Assembly (NCBI GenBank): GCA_004356265.1
Contig: SMXK01000207.1
Location: 1 to 8,877, forward strand
Length of the DNA stretch: 8,877 nucleotides
Direction: 5' to 3'
Source: Bacteroidota bacterium
GTDB lineage: Bacteria; Bacteroidota; Rhodothermia; Rhodothermales; UBA10348
Part shown: one piece after another, positions 6,123 through 8,877 of the stretch
Numbering within the stretch: position 1 is the stretch's first letter
Layout of the letters: each line of letters starts with the position of its first letter
Program-made: the position numbers and the translations under genes
Notes under the pieces: generated by a model
Database searches by the model: none
Told to the model about the DNA's origin: nothing
What the model saw: the letters and a program-made list of their open reading frames with translations, nothing else

Positions 6123-7322
6123 TTATTCGATTACGCCTTCCTTAGGCTCCGGCAGGAAGACCTGTACGACAATGGCCATCAGCAATATGGATACAGCTCC
6201 AAGTATCGTATTGCTGACGAAGCCGTATTTTGTGTACATCATGCCTGCGACCGCACCGCCGAGTCCGATACCCACGTTTCCGATCGAGACCGCCAGGCAT
6301 AACAACGCACCGCGCCTGTTTTCGGAGACGAGTGCCGTCATGAGCGACTGGAGTGGACTCAACCGCATGGCGACCATGACCATGGCGGCAGCAAATAAAG
6401 CAGACGCCAGCCACATTGAGTCTACTACATAAGTTGTGAGTACCATCACGATGGCAAAACCAATGCATGAAATCACAATCATCGGTTTTCGGCCTACTTT
6501 GTCCGAGATTCGTCCTGCACTCGGGCCGAACACCACGTTGGCAATGCCTCCAATGAAAAATATAAATGCGATATCCTCTACACACAAATTCAGAGTGACC
6601 TCAAGCCAGGTGGGGAAATAAATGATGTATAACCCGATGCTGAAAAACATAAGGAAATAGGTTGCAGAAGCTGCCACAACCACGGGTCTGCGTAATAATT
6701 CGATATATATGCCGATGGCGCTTCTGAGCGTCAACCGAGCTTCATCGCGGTCGACATCGGGCTGTGGTACGAAATAATAGATGAGTACCGTTGCCAGTAA
6801 CATGAAAGCCCCGAACATCAAGAATGCTGACCTGAATCCGAACTTGTCTGCGAGCAGAGTCCCGATGGGAATGCCCACAATCTGACCAACGGCCACACCA
6901 CTCATCACCCATCCGTTAGCCCACCCACGCCGGTTATACGGGAAATAATCACCCACGTATGCAACAGCAGCCCCGGTGAGCATTCCGCCGGCCGCTCCGG
7001 CAACTGCCCGGGTAATAAGGAGCGCGGTAAAGGTGTCCGCAGCCGCATGAAGCGCCAGCGCCAACGCCATCGAGGCGCTTCCGATCAAGAGAATCAGACG
7101 CCTTCCGATTTTATCTGAAATGGGCCCGGTAATCAGCGCAAAGATACTCAGAAAGACAGCGTACACAGTTACCAACCAACCCTGAAGCTCTTCAGGGATC
7201 AAAAGTTCTTCGCCGATCCGCGGAAGAATTGGCGCGATAATGATTACCTGACTACTTGCTGAAAACACCATTAGCCAGAGCGCAGTTAGAACCAGATACG
7301 GGTGCGATTGGCGCGTTGACAT
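6123..7322 (-). CDS. MFS transporter (DHA1/AraJ-like), substrate unknown
   Basis: The 399-residue protein reads as a complete 12-helix major facilitator superfamily permease of the inner membrane, likely a proton-coupled exporter. Motif A appears in both halves: GPISDKIGRR (66-75) between helices 2 and 3, and GRISDKVGRK (270-279) between helices 8 and 9. Motif B arginine R105 lies in LLITRAVAGAAGG (helix 4), and a motif-C-like Gly-rich helix 5 is at 142-154 (GVAVGQIVGIPIG). The central cytoplasmic loop is about 186-212. The loop ENRRGALLCL (334-343) resembles that of COG2814 (AraJ-type) efflux permeases. The substrate cannot be read from the sequence. The ATG at 7322 sits just before the first helix; no Shine-Dalgarno precedes it. 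The gene lies 70 bp downstream of htpG on the same strand, so co-transcription is possible, and its stop is 39 bp from the rho stop, tail to tail. Confidence 0.9.
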   Translation of the reverse strand: MSTRQSHPYLVLTALWLMVFSASSQVIIIAPILPRIGEELLIPEELQGWLVTVYAVFLSIFALITGPISDKIGRRLILLIGSASMALALALHAAADTFTALLITRAVAGAAGGMLTGAAVAYVGDYFPYNRRGWANGWVMSGVAVGQIVGIPIGTLLADKFGFRSAFLMFGAFMLLATVLIYYFVPQPDVDRDEARLTLRSAIGIYIELLRRPVVVAASATYFLMFFSIGLYIIYFPTWLEVTLNLCVEDIAFIFFIGGIANVVFGPSAGRISDKVGRKPMIVISCIGFAIVMVLTTYVVDSMWLASALFAAAMVMVAMRLSPLQSLMTALVSENRRGALLCLAVSIGNVGIGLGGAVAGMMYTKYGFVSNTILGAVSILLMAIVVQVFLPEPKEGVIE

Positions 7323-7392
7323 AAAGTGGGGGAGGTGCGGCGTTTTTAGAAGACGCGTTGGTACCGAGACGAACTGTGGGCTGTTCCCAGGA
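7323..7392 (-). other. htpG-MFS intergenic spacer
   Basis: This 70-bp spacer separates two co-directional genes. It holds imperfect small inverted repeats (for example GCGT...ACGC around 7340-7356), but no T-run follows on the transcribed strand, so I do not call a terminator. No promoter for the transporter is evident. Read-through from htpG is the simplest reading but is not shown. Confidence 0.35.
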
Positions 7393-8877
7393 CTATTCTT
7401 CGGTTTCTGTGGCCTGTACCATAATCTTTGTCATCCTCTCTACAAAGTCTGACGGAGAATCCAAAACACCTTCCAACAACTGCGAGCCTTCAAAAATCTG
7501 GACAATCGTTTTGTCCGTCAGTTCGGATTTTGAATCGTCATTCTGAAGTGATGTAAGGTTGGTGATAAGCACATGCTTGAGATTGATTTCAAGCACTTTT
7601 TTTGCTCCCGAAAAATTCTCATCCATCATTCGCATCATGCGTTCCATCTGAGCATCCATTCCGGACTCGCCAGCCACGAGCGTTGCCGCCGAATCAACCA
7701 GTCGCTTCGAGATTACAACATCTTCAACCCGGTCTCCGAGAACAGTTTTAAACCGTTTTATAAGCTTTTTGGAATCTGAAACGTCCTTCTTTTTGCCGGC
7801 GTCTGTGTCGTCCGGGTCGTCCTCGATATCGGCACGCTCAACACTTATTATATCGAAGTCTTTGTATTTGGTGAGGCCTGAAACAGTGAAGACATCAACC
7901 GGATCAATCAGCAACAGAACTTCAATTTCCTTCTTACCGAAATACTCCAGATTGGGATTGGCTGCAGCGCCAGCGCGATCGGACCCCAGGAGGTAGTAAA
8001 TCTTGTCCTGTCCCGACTGCATACGGTCGACGTACGCCTCGAGTGACGTCTTAATCCCGGGTTCAGTGGACGTGGATTCATACCGAAGCAATTCTTTGAT
8101 TTCGTCCTGATGGGCGAAATCAGAAGAAAGCCCTGTTTTAAAAAGTGGCCCGAATTCGTCGAAAAACTTGTCATATTTCTCAGTATCGCCGGCAGCCCAG
8201 TCCTTTAACATCCCGAGAATTTTACCCGTCAGAATCTTTTGAGTTTTGGCCATCGCCGGGCTTTTCTGGGTTACCTCACGAGAGACGTTCAGCGGTAAAT
8301 CCGCCGTATCGACCACGCCCTTAATGAACCGCAGATAATCAGGGAGCAATGACTTGCAATCATCCTGGATAAAGATATTGCTCGAATACAGGTGAACGCC
8401 AAACTCGAAATCTTCCCTGAACATCCCCTGTGGAGCTTTCGAGGGGACAAAAAGTAGCGCCCGAAAATCGACCCGACCTTCGATGCGTAATAACAGGTGC
8501 CCGAGAGGTTCGTCGAACGCGTTGGCCACGAACTTATAGAACTCTGTCAGTTCCTCGTCTTTAATCTCGCTTTTCGATTTCTGCCATAACGCCTCAACCG
8601 TATTTACCTGCTCGTCATCTACAAAAATCGGGAAATCCACAAAGTTGGAATACTTCCTGATCACCTCTTTCTGTTTCCAGGCATCGGCGTAAACAGACGC
8701 ATCCTCTTTCAAGTGAAGAGTGATTTTCGTGCCTCGATCTTCCCGGTCACTTTCTTCGATGCTGTAAGAACCTTCGCCATCCGATTCCCACTTCCAGCCC
8801 TTTCCGTCCGAAGCTGACGAACGGGTCTCTAGTGTGATCTTATCCGCGACCATGAACGCGCTGTAAAATCCGACCCC
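7393..8877 (-). CDS. htpG: Molecular chaperone HtpG (bacterial Hsp90), N-terminus beyond window
   Basis: The frame is open to the right edge. Reading in from the edge it gives GVGFYSAFMVADKI, the glycine-rich ATP-lid segment found near residue 120 of E. coli HtpG. About 120 N-terminal residues are therefore missing; the ATG at 8853 is internal and not the start. The visible 494 residues plus 120 give about 615, close to E. coli's 624. Present are the end of the GHKL ATPase domain (GTKITLHL), the middle domain with FVPSKAPQGMF and DLPLNVSREVTQ, whose Arg (codon 8278-8280) contacts the ATP gamma-phosphate, and the C-terminal dimerisation domain with a Met-rich helix (AQMERMMRMM). There is no MEEVD tail, as expected for bacteria; it ends TETEE. 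HtpG is a cytosolic ATP-dependent homodimeric chaperone. The middle-domain sequence resembles E. coli-type HtpG rather than the Bacteroides type, my impression without alignment. Confidence 0.96.
   Translation of the reverse strand, partial: GVGFYSAFMVADKITLETRSSASDGKGWKWESDGEGSYSIEESDREDRGTKITLHLKEDASVYADAWKQKEVIRKYSNFVDFPIFVDDEQVNTVEALWQKSKSEIKDEELTEFYKFVANAFDEPLGHLLLRIEGRVDFRALLFVPSKAPQGMFREDFEFGVHLYSSNIFIQDDCKSLLPDYLRFIKGVVDTADLPLNVSREVTQKSPAMAKTQKILTGKILGMLKDWAAGDTEKYDKFFDEFGPLFKTGLSSDFAHQDEIKELLRYESTSTEPGIKTSLEAYVDRMQSGQDKIYYLLGSDRAGAAANPNLEYFGKKEIEVLLLIDPVDVFTVSGLTKYKDFDIISVERADIEDDPDDTDAGKKKDVSDSKKLIKRFKTVLGDRVEDVVISKRLVDSAATLVAGESGMDAQMERMMRMMDENFSGAKKVLEINLKHVLITNLTSLQNDDSKSELTDKTIVQIFEGSQLLEGVLDSPSDFVERMTKIMVQATETEE

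Noticed and set aside
7323..7392. Possible terminator hairpin between htpG and the MFS gene
   Set aside because: Stems are only about 4 bp or include mismatches on the transcribed strand, and no T-run follows.
8851..8853. ATG at 8853 as the htpG start
   Set aside because: The frame remains open upstream and encodes GVGFYSAF, a conserved internal HtpG motif, so this Met is internal and the true start is outside the window.

Overview
The window reads as ordinary chromosomal DNA of a Gram-negative bacterium in the Bacteroidota/Rhodothermota/Balneolota (FCB) group. Three observations point there. There is a PorX-type response regulator fused to a PglZ domain, a protein of type IX secretion lineages. 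The Rho factor carries a very long Arg/Asn/Asp/Gly-rich insertion of the kind common in Bacteroidota. None of the six visible start codons has a convincing Shine-Dalgarno sequence. The phylum-level guess is inference; I cannot name a species. I see no insertion sequence, phage gene, CRISPR array, tRNA or rRNA.

Layout, left to right. Bases 1-137 (minus) are the first 45 codons of a ferritin gene that runs off the left edge. Bases 138-360 form a divergent intergenic region with a 16-bp-period repeat and several small palindromes. Bases 361-3799 (plus) are a tight three-gene cluster: porX-like regulator, tsaE (4-bp gap) and folC (30-bp gap, GTG start). Bases 3800-4061 are a rho leader region with a TATAAT-like box and a 15-bp palindrome. 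Bases 4062-6083 (plus) encode Rho, 673 residues with about 250 disordered residues inserted between the Rho_N and cold-shock domains. A 39-bp gap separates rho from a convergent MFS transporter gene (6123-7322, minus). The last gene is htpG (7393-8877, minus), which lacks its N-terminal part because the window ends; it could be co-transcribed with the transporter across a 70-bp gap.

How the genes fit together. Most are housekeeping: iron storage, t6A modification of tRNA, folate polyglutamylation, transcription termination and protein folding. PorX is the one dedicated signalling protein. It sits with tsaE and folC rather than with secretion-machine genes, so the cluster is positional rather than an obvious pathway.

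I did not find a clearly new multi-gene system. The most unusual element is the Rho insertion: a 175-residue core with no lysine, aromatic, alanine, valine, isoleucine or methionine, ending in seven Asn-Arg dipeptides. The unexplained repeat and palindrome elements upstream of porX/ferritin and of rho come next.
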